A stretch of 64,000 bases of DNA from assembly GCF_022376835.1 (NCBI RefSeq), contig NZ_CP084606.1, positions 3,092,739-3,156,738 of the forward strand, in the 5' to 3' direction. The notes under the pieces are model-generated. The model was not told the DNA's origin, did not search any database, and saw only the letters and a list, made by a program, of their open reading frames with translations. Position numbers and translations under genes: made by a program. Below, piece after piece: positions 1 to 8,552 of this stretch. Origin of the DNA: Brucepastera parasyntrophica (GTDB taxonomy: Bacteria > Spirochaetota > Spirochaetia > Treponematales > Treponemataceae). Position 1 is the stretch's first letter. Each line of letters opens with the position of its first letter.

Positions 1-198
1 ACCGTGAAGGCTACGGGGTATGATTCATATTCCTGGATAGTTGACGCCGATCAGTATAATTACTACGAAAATGTTGCCCTGGGAGAGATAAGAGTATATG
101 CCCAGAACTATTCTTATGGTCAGCATTCTGTGCTCGCCATTGTGTACAAGAACGGCCTTCCCTATTCCAGGGAAGTAATTTTCACGGTAGCGCCGTAA
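1..198 (+). CDS. C-terminal fragment of an upstream secreted or lipoprotein-type protein (partial)
   Basis: The frame is open from the first base of the window to a TAA at 196-198, so this is the end of a gene that begins outside. About 65 residues are visible, rich in Tyr, Ser and Asn, with a segment of the type YSWIVD...YSYGQHSVLAIVYKNG...YSREVIFTVAP. This pattern of alternating beta strands resembles the PKD- or Ig-like modules common at the end of spirochaetal lipoproteins. It lies 12 bp before the next lipoprotein gene, with that gene's Shine-Dalgarno directly after the stop, so the two are probably cotranscribed. A GTG at position 4 could be mistaken for a start, but has no ribosome binding site in view. 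Function unknown. Confidence 0.6.
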   Translation, partial: TVKATGYDSYSWIVDADQYNYYENVALGEIRVYAQNYSYGQHSVLAIVYKNGLPYSREVIFTVAP

Positions 199-210
199 GG
201 AGGACGAAAA

Positions 211-3200
211 ATGAAATATTCAATTAAACGATTCGGAATATACGGTATTCTGCTCGCCCTGGTAGTTCTCGCGGGCTGTATGAACCCCCTTATAAGCACG
301 CCGGATGGAATTTCTCAGGACAGCTCGAAGGGGAAGCTGAGCCTTTCCATTGGGACCGGGGACAGTTCGCGCACCCTGCTCCCGAAGCAGGCCTTTACAA
401 AATACGTTCTGTCTTTTGTGTCCGACGGCCTTCCCACCCAGAGTGATATAACCCTGACCGGGAAAAACAGCGCCGTGGTCGAGCTTGAACCGGCAACCTG
501 GGACATAACGGCCACCGGCTATGTTATGATTAACGGCACGGAATATCCCGCCGCCGCGAACACTGTAACCGAAACCATAAGCGCGGGAAGCGCCAAATCC
601 GTTTCCATAGACATAAGCGCCGCTCAGAACGCCGGGAACGGTTACTTTACCTATTCGGTCAGTTATCCCTCCCATGTTTCGTATGCTTCACTGCAACTCC
701 TTAAACTGAGTGACTACTCCCTGGTAACCAGCGCCGATTTACTCTCCGACCCGGCGGACACCCTCGCGGTGGCTCCCGGTTTTTACCTTATGAGGATATA
801 CCTGGCAACAAATGCCGAAGGCGCGTACCGCACGGAAGTGGTTCATATTTACTCGAATATGGAAACAGAGGCGTCCTATACCATTACCTCCGAGGACTTT
901 AAAAACACCATAATCTTAAGCGGCACAGTGGACCTTACCGGCCTCGACGTCAATTACGTTGAGATCAGCTTTTATGAGGATCCAAACTACTGGAACTGGC
1001 TTGATTGGGTTGAAGTTGACCTGGCGGACGGAACCTGGAGCATGTTTTTCCTGGCTCTTCCTGTTGCCCAGGAAATGTATCCCGAAATTTATATCTATAC
1101 AGCCTCCGGCGAGGATTTGTATCTTAAGGCGGCTCCGGTAACGGTTCATAATGAAAGCGTTCAGAATATCAACTTCGGGCCCTTTACGCTGATCAATCTG
1201 AGCGGCACGGTGGACCTTACAGGCTATGATTCTGTCTATGCCGAAGTAGAAGTATATGCCGACGCGGACCGGAACGTCTGGCTTGGGTATGGGGAAGTCC
1301 AGACAGACGGAACCTGGAGTGTTAAGGTTCCCGCCTTTACCTCCGCAACAAATGTCTATTTTGACGTGTACATTGAACTGAACGGCGGCGGTTATGCGGA
1401 CAGGAAAAAGGCCGATCCGGTAAGCGTGTATAACACAAGTGTTTCCGGCATTGCCATCGGTCCGTTCGCGTCCGGCGCCATTACCCTGAGCGGAACGGTG
1501 AACACAAACGGCCTGACCCTCGATTCGGATTCAATGGATATGTATGATGACGACGGCAATTATATTGGAACCGCGGCTATTGATACTCAGGACAATTCCT
1601 GGACGGCGAACATTACACCCTTTGACGTTGATACGAAAGTCAGTTTCGCCGTTTCAGTTGACACAGGTTCCGGTATCTATGATGTGCTGCTTTCAGAAAC
1701 CGCGACTGTGCGGGATACCAATGTCAGCGGCATAGCCCTGAATCTTGGAGGCGTTACGCTTGGAGCGGTAACGGAACTCTATACAAACGGATACGTTGTC
1801 CTCTTTATCCCCGAAACAGCCGGCGCCTTTACATTTGATGCGAAAAGCGATGACATCGACACCTATATGTATCTGGTAGACGGCCTTGACGGGTCCGTGC
1901 TTATTTATGATGACGACGGCGGGGAAGGCTATAATTCCCGTATTACCTATGATCTTCAGGCCGGGCATCCCTATCTTGTTTATTCAAGTGATCGATGGGA
2001 TTCCGGTCCTTATACCATTACGGTAAGCCAACCGCAGGTCATTACCCTGAGCGGGACCGTCAACCTGACCGGGATTACCGCATCGGAAGCCTGGATAGGG
2101 GTTTACGCAGACAGTTATCTTAATAATTACCTTGGCGAAACCCAGGCTAATCTGACCAACGGAAGCTGGAGCATAACCATTCCAAAATCGGCGTCTCTTA
2201 CGGCTGTTTATCTGGAGCTTGCGGTCGAAGAAGACAGTTCAGGGAATTGGTTCTACCGGTATGTGGATACCCCCGTTAATGTGTCGGGCGGCTCTGTTTC
2301 CGGCATCTCTGTCGGGCCCTTCAACTGGAGTTCCATAGACCTGGACGGTACGGTAAACCTTCCGGACGGCATCAATTATGCATATATACAATTTTACAGC
2401 GATGCCGGACTTAACAATAATCTCGCTTATTCCCCGGTTAACTCGGCGGACGGTTCCTGGTCCTGTACGATTCCAGCCTTCTCTTCGTCAACAGTAATTT
2501 ATTACGAAGTGTATGCGGATACAAACAGCGGCGATTTCTCCCGTACCGGCAGTCTCACGGTTCATAATCAGAATATGAGCGGGATAACCCTGGCGCTCAA
2601 CTGGGGAAACATAACCCTGAGCGGGACCGTCTCCTCGGTTCTTTTCGACAATGAACAGGAGCGTCCCTTCTTTGTAGGCGTTGGGGCCGATGTAAACGGA
2701 AAACAGGCTTCGAATTCTAAGGTTAATACGGACGGCTCCTGGTCAATAAGCCTGCCTGCGTCGGTTTCCGCATCCACCGTTTCCTTCTACATTTTCGCAG
2801 GGGAGTCAGAGTTTGAATATCTTGTAGTTAACTCAGGAGTAACGCGGAGCGTCTCGGATCAGGATGTTGGCAATATAAGTCTTGGGGACATAGCCGTAAA
2901 CACCCGTACCGTTAACGGTACGGTAAAAAACGGGTCGTCAGCACTGGACGCCTCAGTTATGGCCCTTACCCAGCCTATAACCATCAATGATATAATGTCG
3001 GGAGCATCGTCTGCCATAGTTCCTGGAGTTACTGCAACCGTCTTTGCCCCGGGGGTCTGGTCTCTGGTTATATCCTCCTCCGCTGCCCAGAACCTTTATT
3101 TCTTTGTTATTGACTGGGACACCGGTCAATGCTATATAACCGGTTCGTCCGTCAACACCTCTTCGCCGGTCACGCTGGATGTTTCCGCAATGACCTATCT

Positions 3201-3213
3201 TGGATATTTGTAA
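211..3213 (+). CDS. Large repeat lipoprotein, about seven Ig-like 'SGTV' repeats
   Basis: A 1000-residue lipoprotein. The N-terminus has a basic start, a hydrophobic stretch and a lipobox LAGC with the lipidated Cys at residue 23. From about residue 234 the chain is built of beta-rich repeats of roughly 95 residues, each opening with a variant of ITLSGTVNLTG (near residues 234, 328, 424, 611, 709, 801 and a diverged one near 900) and containing a TDGTWS/NGSWS turn. Between the third and fourth repeats, residues about 516-607, lies a different module with DDIDTYMYLVDG and YDDDGG, resembling a bacterial pre-peptidase C-terminal (PPC) domain. The start is set by a strong AAGGAGG at 197-203. Likely displayed on the cell surface or in the periplasm; ligand unknown. 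A terminator follows. Confidence 0.85.
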   Translation: MKYSIKRFGIYGILLALVVLAGCMNPLISTPDGISQDSSKGKLSLSIGTGDSSRTLLPKQAFTKYVLSFVSDGLPTQSDITLTGKNSAVVELEPATWDITATGYVMINGTEYPAAANTVTETISAGSAKSVSIDISAAQNAGNGYFTYSVSYPSHVSYASLQLLKLSDYSLVTSADLLSDPADTLAVAPGFYLMRIYLATNAEGAYRTEVVHIYSNMETEASYTITSEDFKNTIILSGTVDLTGLDVNYVEISFYEDPNYWNWLDWVEVDLADGTWSMFFLALPVAQEMYPEIYIYTASGEDLYLKAAPVTVHNESVQNINFGPFTLINLSGTVDLTGYDSVYAEVEVYADADRNVWLGYGEVQTDGTWSVKVPAFTSATNVYFDVYIELNGGGYADRKKADPVSVYNTSVSGIAIGPFASGAITLSGTVNTNGLTLDSDSMDMYDDDGNYIGTAAIDTQDNSWTANITPFDVDTKVSFAVSVDTGSGIYDVLLSETATVRDTNVSGIALNLGGVTLGAVTELYTNGYVVLFIPETAGAFTFDAKSDDIDTYMYLVDGLDGSVLIYDDDGGEGYNSRITYDLQAGHPYLVYSSDRWDSGPYTITVSQPQVITLSGTVNLTGITASEAWIGVYADSYLNNYLGETQANLTNGSWSITIPKSASLTAVYLELAVEEDSSGNWFYRYVDTPVNVSGGSVSGISVGPFNWSSIDLDGTVNLPDGINYAYIQFYSDAGLNNNLAYSPVNSADGSWSCTIPAFSSSTVIYYEVYADTNSGDFSRTGSLTVHNQNMSGITLALNWGNITLSGTVSSVLFDNEQERPFFVGVGADVNGKQASNSKVNTDGSWSISLPASVSASTVSFYIFAGESEFEYLVVNSGVTRSVSDQDVGNISLGDIAVNTRTVNGTVKNGSSALDASVMALTQPITINDIMSGASSAIVPGVTATVFAPGVWSLVISSSAAQNLYFFVIDWDTGQCYITGSSVNTSSPVTLDVSAMTYLGYL

Positions 3214-3249
3214 TAATCGTCGTTTTACCTTCGGGTAAGGTGAACGGAA

Positions 3250-3285
3250 GCGCAGGAAGCCTATTGGGTTCCTGCGCTTTTTTTT
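3250..3285 (+). terminator. Rho-independent terminator after the repeat lipoprotein
   Basis: A 9-bp perfect stem GCGCAGGAA / TTCCTGCGC (3250-3258 with 3269-3277) is followed by eight T. It lies 37 bp after the stop codon and closes the lipoprotein transcript. Confidence 0.85.
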
Positions 3286-3395
3286 GAATGTTTTAATGAT
3301 TTTAAAGGACAAAAGGCCGGAGCTGTGTTATAATTTTGCAGTAAAGAATTTACAGACACCACAACATCTGTTGTAGTTCAATCAAGGAGAAAAGA

Positions 3396-4382
3396 GTGAG
3401 AAAGACCCTGACACAGATGGCAATTATTTTATGCATGCTGATTATCGCCGGACTGTCTTCATGCCGGAAAACTGAAGAACCGAAGGAAAGTACCAAGCCT
3501 GCTGTAGTTTTGAGCGATAAGGTAGCCCTGTGGGAAGCAACAGATGAGACTCATGTAAAAAATGTTTCGCTGGCTCGGATCGGGGATGAGGTGCAGAGTT
3601 TTTTCACTGTCAGCAAGGATTCCTCCGGGACGGAAATATTGACCCCTGAAAAAAAGGCAGCCATCCGGAGCAGTGATAATCAGGAACGCGAATTTTATCA
3701 TATTAAACTGGACGACGGCAAAGAATACTGGATACAGGACCTTTTTCTTGCGCCTTCGGCAAGACCGGCTGTTATTACCGGCGATGATGTTGTTCTGTAC
3801 AGCAAGCCCGATATGGCTTCTCCTACTTCCCAGCTTATTCCGAAGTATACCATTGTCGGGGTACACGATTATAATCTGAGTAGTGATTACTGGTGTATAA
3901 GCGCCTATCTTGACGGAATGAGGACACCTGTTGTTACTGAAAAATATGTAAAAAAAGAAGCCGTGAACACCTCCCTGACCGATGCCCGGGCCATGCGCAT
4001 GTACAAGATCGCCATGGATACCAGTACCCAGGAAGTTGTAAAAAAAGAACTTCTCGGTAATGCGTCGAAAATTTCCAGTGCATTCAGGGACTTGATAGAA
4101 ACTGAACTCGCCAAATATGCAAAGGTTGAATTACCTATTTTCACCATAAACGATGTCGATATTTATGAGGCAATAATTTCAGACATAGACGGGGCCAATA
4201 TCAATGTCAGAAATGCCCCCGGACTGGCTAATACTGTTGTTGTTACACAGATTTCCGACGGGACTATCGTTGATATTAATGGACGTACCGCCGAAACCGA
4301 TACAATTGACGGGGTCACCACACACTGGTACCGCGTAGTTGAACCGGCCGGCTGGATCTTCGGCGCGTATATTGCGCAATAA
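3396..4382 (+). CDS. SH3-domain lipoprotein
   Basis: A 328-residue lipoprotein starting at GTG with AAGGAGA six to seven bases upstream. The signal peptide ends in the lipobox LSSC, Cys at residue 23. The C-terminal 65 residues match the bacterial SH3 (SH3_3) pattern: INVRNAPG, then TVVVTQISDGTIVDINGR, then WYRVVEPAGWIFGAYI. A weaker SH3-like segment (ARPAVITGDDVVLYSKPD) lies around residues 125-160. Such modules usually bind peptidoglycan or peptides, so a periplasmic, envelope-associated role is inferred. It is a single-gene transcript between two terminators. Substrate or partner not evident. Confidence 0.8.
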   Translation: MRKTLTQMAIILCMLIIAGLSSCRKTEEPKESTKPAVVLSDKVALWEATDETHVKNVSLARIGDEVQSFFTVSKDSSGTEILTPEKKAAIRSSDNQEREFYHIKLDDGKEYWIQDLFLAPSARPAVITGDDVVLYSKPDMASPTSQLIPKYTIVGVHDYNLSSDYWCISAYLDGMRTPVVTEKYVKKEAVNTSLTDARAMRMYKIAMDTSTQEVVKKELLGNASKISSAFRDLIETELAKYAKVELPIFTINDVDIYEAIISDIDGANINVRNAPGLANTVVVTQISDGTIVDINGRTAETDTIDGVTTHWYRVVEPAGWIFGAYIAQ

Positions 4383-4385
4383 ATA

Positions 4386-4420
4386 GAGGCGATTTCAAAA
4401 TTGGCTCAATAATCTGCCTC
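4386..4420 (+). repeat. Short relic of the GAGGCGATTTCAAAATTG element
   Basis: The 18 bases GAGGCGATTTCAAAATTG here recur exactly at 5458-5475, and the following GGCTCA matches the right arm of the hairpin ending at 5597. It therefore looks like the same element with its central hairpins missing. Short GAGGC/GCCTC arms close the segment. It sits between a stop codon and the gene's terminator. Confidence 0.5.
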
Positions 4421-4425
4421 TTTAT

Positions 4426-4458
4426 AAGACCGGTATGTAAACCGGTCTTTTTTTTTTA
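4426..4458 (+). terminator. Rho-independent terminator after the SH3 lipoprotein
   Basis: A 9-bp perfect stem AAGACCGGT / ACCGGTCTT with a 6-base loop, followed by ten T or more. Positions 4426-4434 and 4441-4449 pair. Confidence 0.85.
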
Positions 4459-4482
4459 TTCCGAATATGATACTGTCGGATA

Positions 4483-5331
4483 ATGCAGTATATTAAAACT
4501 TTTTGTATCGGAATAATTCTTGGTATCGCGAATGTTATTCCCGGTGTTTCCGGGGGAACAATTGCGGTTGTCTTCAATGTATATGACCGGTTAATAAATA
4601 TTATAACCCTGAATATAAAAAAGATACTGAAAGACTGGCTTTTTATCCTGCTTTTGATCCTTGGAATTCTTGTCGGGGTATTTGTCTTTGCCCGGCTGAT
4701 TACCTGGCTTTTTGATTCATATCCGGTCCCGACCGCCTTCTTTTTTATAGGTATTATTCTGGGAAGCATCCCCTTTATTGGAAAACGCGCAAAAGGAGAG
4801 CGCTTTACGCCGCTTTCATTTGCCCTGATAGCCTGCGGTATCGGAGTAATGGCAGCCATGTTTTTCATTAACAGATACGCTGGCGTCTCTTCGGAAACAG
4901 TCATCACGGAACTTTCGGTATCTGCGTTTTTTCTGATGTTTCTTTTTGGCTTTATAGGCGCAATAGCAATGATTATCCCCGGCATATCAGGTTCTCTTAT
5001 TCTGTTAATAATAGGCGGTTACCGTTCCGTAATCCGGGCATTGTCTGATTTTAATATTCCTCTGCTGGTTCCGCTGGCCCTTGGCATTTTATCAGGCCTT
5101 CTGATTGGCGCCGGCTTTGTCCGCTTCCTTCTGGCTCGGGTCCCCGTCCATACTTACTGTATTATACTCGGACTTGTTATAGGTTCCGTTCTGCCGGTTT
5201 TTCCGGGTCTTCCCGGGGATGCTGTTTCGGTACTTGTTTCCGCGGCGGCCCTGCTTTTGGGAGGCTTCATTTCATGGTTTTTCAGTAAAACTGAAGGGAA
5301 AGCGGAAAAAAATGAGCCGGCAAATGCATGA
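4483..5331 (+). CDS. DUF368 membrane protein, probable polyprenyl-phosphate translocase
   Basis: A 282-residue integral membrane protein of the DUF368 family. The N-terminus carries the family signature IANVIPGVSGGTIA, and a second copy of this motif type, AMIIPGISGSLILL, occurs near residue 165; the two half-motifs suggest an internal repeat of the fold. About eight to nine membrane segments are visible, and the tail is short and charged. DUF368 proteins (PopT) are known in other bacteria to recycle undecaprenyl phosphate across the inner membrane for peptidoglycan and glycan synthesis; applying that here is by family. There is no clear Shine-Dalgarno before the ATG, but a TATGAT hexamer lies 11 bases upstream, so the mRNA leader may be very short. 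Confidence 0.85.
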   Translation: MQYIKTFCIGIILGIANVIPGVSGGTIAVVFNVYDRLINIITLNIKKILKDWLFILLLILGILVGVFVFARLITWLFDSYPVPTAFFFIGIILGSIPFIGKRAKGERFTPLSFALIACGIGVMAAMFFINRYAGVSSETVITELSVSAFFLMFLFGFIGAIAMIIPGISGSLILLIIGGYRSVIRALSDFNIPLLVPLALGILSGLLIGAGFVRFLLARVPVHTYCIILGLVIGSVLPVFPGLPGDAVSVLVSAAALLLGGFISWFFSKTEGKAEKNEPANA

Positions 5332-5347
5332 AATGGTCCTTTTTTCT

Positions 5348-5455
5348 TATACTCCATAGACTTGGGTTTGTCAGGCAGGCAAGTTTATAATACTTCCCTG
5401 CCTGACAAACCCTTACAATCGGAAATAGTCAAATAATTTAAATTATTTGACTATA
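5348..5455 (-). repeat. Family A two-hairpin element, copy 1 (stem-swapped variant)
   Basis: This copy keeps the family A frame: a TATACTCC end, hairpin 1, the linker TTACAATCGGAAATAG and the AT-rich hairpin 2 (5425-5454, a 30-bp palindrome). Hairpin 1 is completely different in sequence from the other copies: its stem is GGGTTTGTCAGGCAGG paired with CCTGCCTGACAAACCC (5364-5379 with 5397-5412, 16 perfect pairs). So pairing is kept while sequence is replaced. It lies after the DUF368 gene and does not lead into a gene in its usual sense direction. Strand is given as the direction in which other copies lead into a start codon. Confidence 0.8.
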
Positions 5456-5461
5456 TTGAGG

Positions 5462-5597
5462 CGATTTCAAAATTGAGAAAATTTTGAAATCGTACCCATA
5501 GATGTAAGCAAAGATTTTTCTATTTCTATATGGAAGCAGGAAATAGAAAAATCTTTGCAAAGCCAATTTCAAAACTAACCGAGTTTTGAAATTGGCT
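5462..5597. repeat. Cluster of three long perfect hairpins
   Basis: Directly after family A copy 1 come three consecutive perfect inverted repeats: 5462-5474 with 5480-5492 (13 bp, loop GAGAA), 5508-5526 with 5540-5558 (19 bp, loop 13 bases) and 5561-5576 with 5582-5597 (16 bp, loop AACCG). The first and third stems share the core TTTCAAAA. No open reading frame crosses them. They fill the gap upstream of the flavin reductase-like gene and would form strong structures in its leader if transcribed. Confidence 0.85.
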
Positions 5598-5626
5598 CAT
5601 ATTACAGGTATAGGAGACTATTATTT

Positions 5627-6169
5627 ATGGAAGATGCTTTTTATGTAACACCCGCGGACAAGGAAACGCTTGATTCACTGTTTACACCCTTTTCATCTAT
5701 AGGAACTCACCGTATGCTTATTACCGCCGGATACGGGGTCGGGCATTCACAATGGAATACGATGACAGCCTCATGGGGCAGTTTCGGGGTTTTCTGGAAC
5801 CATCCGACCGTTACCTGCGTTATCAGACCGGTCCGCTATACCTATGAATTCGTTGAGCGTGAAGACCTCATAACTTTTTCATTTTTTCCCGAAGAAAGAA
5901 AAGAAGTATTTGAAATCTGCGGCACTACTTCCGGGCGCCATACCGATAAGGCTTCTGCCGCCAAAATTACTCCGCTGGCCATGAAACCGGGAGCAATAGG
6001 CTTTGCCGAAGCTTCTGTAGTGCTTGTCTGCAAAAAATTGTACTATCAGGATTTGCAGCCGGAACATTTTCTGGACAAATCGCTTATACGGAACTATGAA
6101 AAAAACGATTTTCACCGAATGTATATTTGTGAAATACAGGGGATTTATCAACCAAGGGAGAAGAAATAA
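5627..6169 (+). CDS. Flavin reductase-like domain protein
   Basis: A 180-residue protein of the flavin reductase-like/FMN-binding split-barrel family. Visible are the MTASWGSFG segment, which matches the family's typical N-x-M-T-x-S-W-G-x strand that contacts FMN, and PTVTCVIRPVRYTYEFV shortly after. The C-terminal segment DFHRMYICEIQGIY is the usual closing strand. The start is ATG with AGGAGA nine bases upstream. Proteins like this bind FMN and act as oxidoreductases, often of unknown substrate. Only 2 bp separate it from argH, so the two are probably cotranscribed; no pathway link is evident. Confidence 0.75.
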   Translation: MEDAFYVTPADKETLDSLFTPFSSIGTHRMLITAGYGVGHSQWNTMTASWGSFGVFWNHPTVTCVIRPVRYTYEFVEREDLITFSFFPEERKEVFEICGTTSGRHTDKASAAKITPLAMKPGAIGFAEASVVLVCKKLYYQDLQPEHFLDKSLIRNYEKNDFHRMYICEIQGIYQPREKK

Positions 6170-6171
6170 AA

Positions 6172-7590
6172 ATGTCTGACGAATCATCTATTCTGAAGGG
6201 TGAAAGGGCGGCCCTGTGGCACGGTCGTTTCAGCGAAGGGCCTGACGCCGAAGCTGTTGAATTTGAAACATCTATTTATGCGGACTCACGCATGGCCCTT
6301 GATGATATTACCGGGAGCATTGCCCATGCCGAAATGCTTGGCCGGCAGCATATCATCCCTGAAGAAGATGCTTCAAAAATAAGTGCTGCTCTGAAAGACA
6401 TAGCCTATGAACTTGAATCGGGAAAGCTGAGCATTGACCCGAAGGCCGAAGATATCCATTCATTTATTGAGGGGGTATTGACGGAACGTCTTGGTGACAC
6501 GGGAAAAAAAATACATACAGGCAGGAGCAGGAATGACCAGATCGCGCTTGATGAACGTCTCTATCTCCGCAAAGCCATTCCCGATCTCCAGGACTCTCTC
6601 ATCACGCTGATTGAAACACTGTCCGAAATTGCGGAAAAACATACCCATACGCTGATGTCCGGATACACCCATTTGCAGCGTGCCCAGCCCGTAACCCTTG
6701 CCCATCACCTGTGCGCATGGTGCTGGATGCTTGTACGCGACTGGAACCGGTTCGAAGACGCTCTTGCGAGACTTGACTATATGCCGCTCGGTTCCGGGGC
6801 TCTGGCAGGATCAGGTCTTCCTCTGGACCGGAATTCCGTCGCTGAGGAACTGGGCTTTTCCCATCTGACTCAGAATTCCCTCGATGCGGTCAGCGACCGG
6901 GATTACTGTCTGGAAATAGCGGCCCATATTTCAATTCTGATGACACATTTGTCCCGTTTTTGCGAAGAAATAGTGCTCTGGTCGACTGAGGAATTCAAAT
7001 TCATTGAATTGTCGGAAAAATGGTCTACCGGTTCCAGTATTATGCCCCAGAAAAAAAACCCTGACTTTGCCGAACTCATCCGGGGAAAAACAGGCAGGGT
7101 ATACGGCGACCTTATTGCTCTGCTTACCATGGTAAAGGGTTTGCCCCTCTCATATAACAGGGATTTGCAGGAAGACAAAGATAATCTTTTCGATGCATAT
7201 GATACTGTTTTTTCCTGTGTGCGTATTTTCACGCATATGATCGCTTCGGCAAAATGGAATGACGCCCGGATGAAGGAGTCCTGCGGCGGCGGTTATGCGA
7301 ATGCAACGGACCTTGCCGATTATCTTGTCCGGAAAGGTCTGCCTTTCAGGACGGCACATGAAGTTGCCGCGGGTATTGTCCGTGAATGTATCCAGTCCGG
7401 TGTTTCCGATATAGTAAAATTGCCGCTTGAAAATCTGTTGAAACATTCCGCCCTGATAGGTCCCGATATTTATGAAAAGTTAAGCCCGGAAGCCTGTGTT
7501 CAGGCAAGAGACCTGCCCGGCGGCCCGAATCCTGCCCGGGTCGGTGAGCAGATCAGCCAGCTTCGCGGATTTATAAAAAAAGCCCGGTAA
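6172..7590 (+). CDS. argH: Argininosuccinate lyase
   Basis: A 472-residue member of the fumarase/aspartase superfamily. Argininosuccinate lyase splits argininosuccinate into arginine and fumarate in the cytoplasm, the last step of arginine synthesis. Family signatures are present: the N-terminal WHGRFSEG, the HTGRSRNDQ motif near residue 118, TLMSGYTHLQRAQP with the catalytic His, and the superfamily signature GSSIMPQKKNP carrying the catalytic serine loop. Length is normal. No argG or other arginine gene is adjacent, so the supply of substrate must come from elsewhere. It follows the flavin reductase-like gene by 2 bp. Confidence 0.95.
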   Translation: MSDESSILKGERAALWHGRFSEGPDAEAVEFETSIYADSRMALDDITGSIAHAEMLGRQHIIPEEDASKISAALKDIAYELESGKLSIDPKAEDIHSFIEGVLTERLGDTGKKIHTGRSRNDQIALDERLYLRKAIPDLQDSLITLIETLSEIAEKHTHTLMSGYTHLQRAQPVTLAHHLCAWCWMLVRDWNRFEDALARLDYMPLGSGALAGSGLPLDRNSVAEELGFSHLTQNSLDAVSDRDYCLEIAAHISILMTHLSRFCEEIVLWSTEEFKFIELSEKWSTGSSIMPQKKNPDFAELIRGKTGRVYGDLIALLTMVKGLPLSYNRDLQEDKDNLFDAYDTVFSCVRIFTHMIASAKWNDARMKESCGGGYANATDLADYLVRKGLPFRTAHEVAAGIVRECIQSGVSDIVKLPLENLLKHSALIGPDIYEKLSPEACVQARDLPGGPNPARVGEQISQLRGFIKKAR

Positions 7591-7708
7591 ATCTTTTTTT
7601 TGAAATAAACGGCCAAAAAACTGAATCCTCCATATAAATACTGTTGACAGTTCTGTTCCGGCGGCGCCCCGGGCCAGTGCTGTCATATCTATTGTACCGG
7701 AGGAAATC

Positions 7709-8203
7709 ATGAATTCTCTCAATTCAATTATTCTTGAAGGAAATGTTGTACGCGATTCAGTCGTAAAAGAAACCCCAAAGGGGACCTCGGTGTGTACTTT
7801 TTCCATAGCATCCAACCGTTTTTACAGGCAGGAAGAAGAGTATGAACAGGAAACTTCATTTTTTGATGTTGAAACCTGGTCGCGCCTTGCCGACGCCTGC
7901 GGCAAATACTGTCTCAAGGGGCGCGGTATCCGTGTTATCGGACGCCTGAAACAGGACCGCTGGAAAAGCGCCGACGGGACTAATTACAGTAAGGTCAAGG
8001 TTGTTGCCGAACACGTGGAATTCAAGCCTGTATTAAAAAAGGACGGAGGAGGAAAAAATACCAATGATTCTGAAGATACTTCAAGCGGAGAAACTACAGA
8101 GGTCTTCACTGAAGAGACCGTTCCTGAAGTATTTGAACATGAAGCTGCGGAAAATCCGCAGGCCGTTTACAGCGGGAACAGGGAAGCGATCCCGGCTTTT
8201 TAA
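7709..8203 (+). CDS. ssb: Single-stranded DNA-binding protein
   Basis: A 164-residue SSB. Residues 1-115 form the OB fold, opening with LNSIILEGNVVRD and containing FDVETWSRLADACGKYCLKG and IRVIGRLKQDRW. The rest is an acidic, Ser/Thr-rich linker ending in IPAF, a shortened form of the usual acidic tail ending IPF that recruits replication and repair proteins; the Asp residues directly before the tip are missing here. CCGGAGGAA eight bases before ATG sets the start. It binds single-stranded DNA in replication, recombination and repair. It stands alone rather than between rpsF and rpsR, where many bacteria place it. Confidence 0.9.
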   Translation: MNSLNSIILEGNVVRDSVVKETPKGTSVCTFSIASNRFYRQEEEYEQETSFFDVETWSRLADACGKYCLKGRGIRVIGRLKQDRWKSADGTNYSKVKVVAEHVEFKPVLKKDGGGKNTNDSEDTSSGETTEVFTEETVPEVFEHEAAENPQAVYSGNREAIPAF

Positions 8204-8276
8204 CAGCTTTGACTTTGCGTCTTAAAAACAGTACGATGTAAAGGATTCCATCAGCAGGTTTTGTAAAAGGGCCTCG

Positions 8277-8313
8277 GGTATTGAAAGGTTTCATATCTTT
8301 CGATACCTTTTAT
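8277..8313 (+). terminator. Probable terminator after ssb
   Basis: An 11-bp stem GGTATTGAAAG / CTTTCGATACC (8277-8287 with 8297-8307, one G-T pair) is followed by TTTTATT. The T tract is short, so efficiency is uncertain. Confidence 0.5.
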
Positions 8314-8468
8314 TCATGGCGAAGGTTTAATGCCCCTCCGTCAAGCGGCGGTTTTTTTATTAAAAACCTATACAAACGTTAGTTTTTAAAGGTTCCATGA
8401 TATTAACACCTGAGACCAATTCCACGGGGGAACAAAATACCCCGCCTCGCAGCGCGGGGTATTTTATT
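8311..8468 (+). repeat. Family B multi-hairpin element, copy 1 (short form)
   Basis: Shares with the copies at 44072 and 49500 the left end (TATTCATGGCGAAGGTTTAAT, imperfect), the AACCTATA...ACGTTAG...AGGTT hairpin, the segment GAGACCAATTCCACGGG and a terminal hairpin followed by TATTTTATT. In this copy the terminal stem reads ATACCCCGC / GCGGGGTAT. The central part found in the other copies (about 60 bp) is absent. Together with the region 8204-8310 it fills the gap between ssb and the next gene; no coding sequence is seen in the gap. Confidence 0.75.
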
Positions 8469-8552
8469 ATAAAACTGATGTTGTTTTTTTCCTGAACAGG
8501 AACAGGAAATTCCGGTGTCCACCATATCTGCCTGATTTTTTGGAGGCTATTT

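Noticed and set aside
220-675. Long minus-strand open frame inside the repeat lipoprotein
   Set aside because: It mirrors a well-supported gene with lipobox and Shine-Dalgarno and has no family-like sequence of its own.
5348-5597. CRISPR-like array because of repeated palindromes
   Set aside because: The hairpins differ from one another, spacing is irregular, there are no unique spacers between identical repeats and no cas genes occur in the window.
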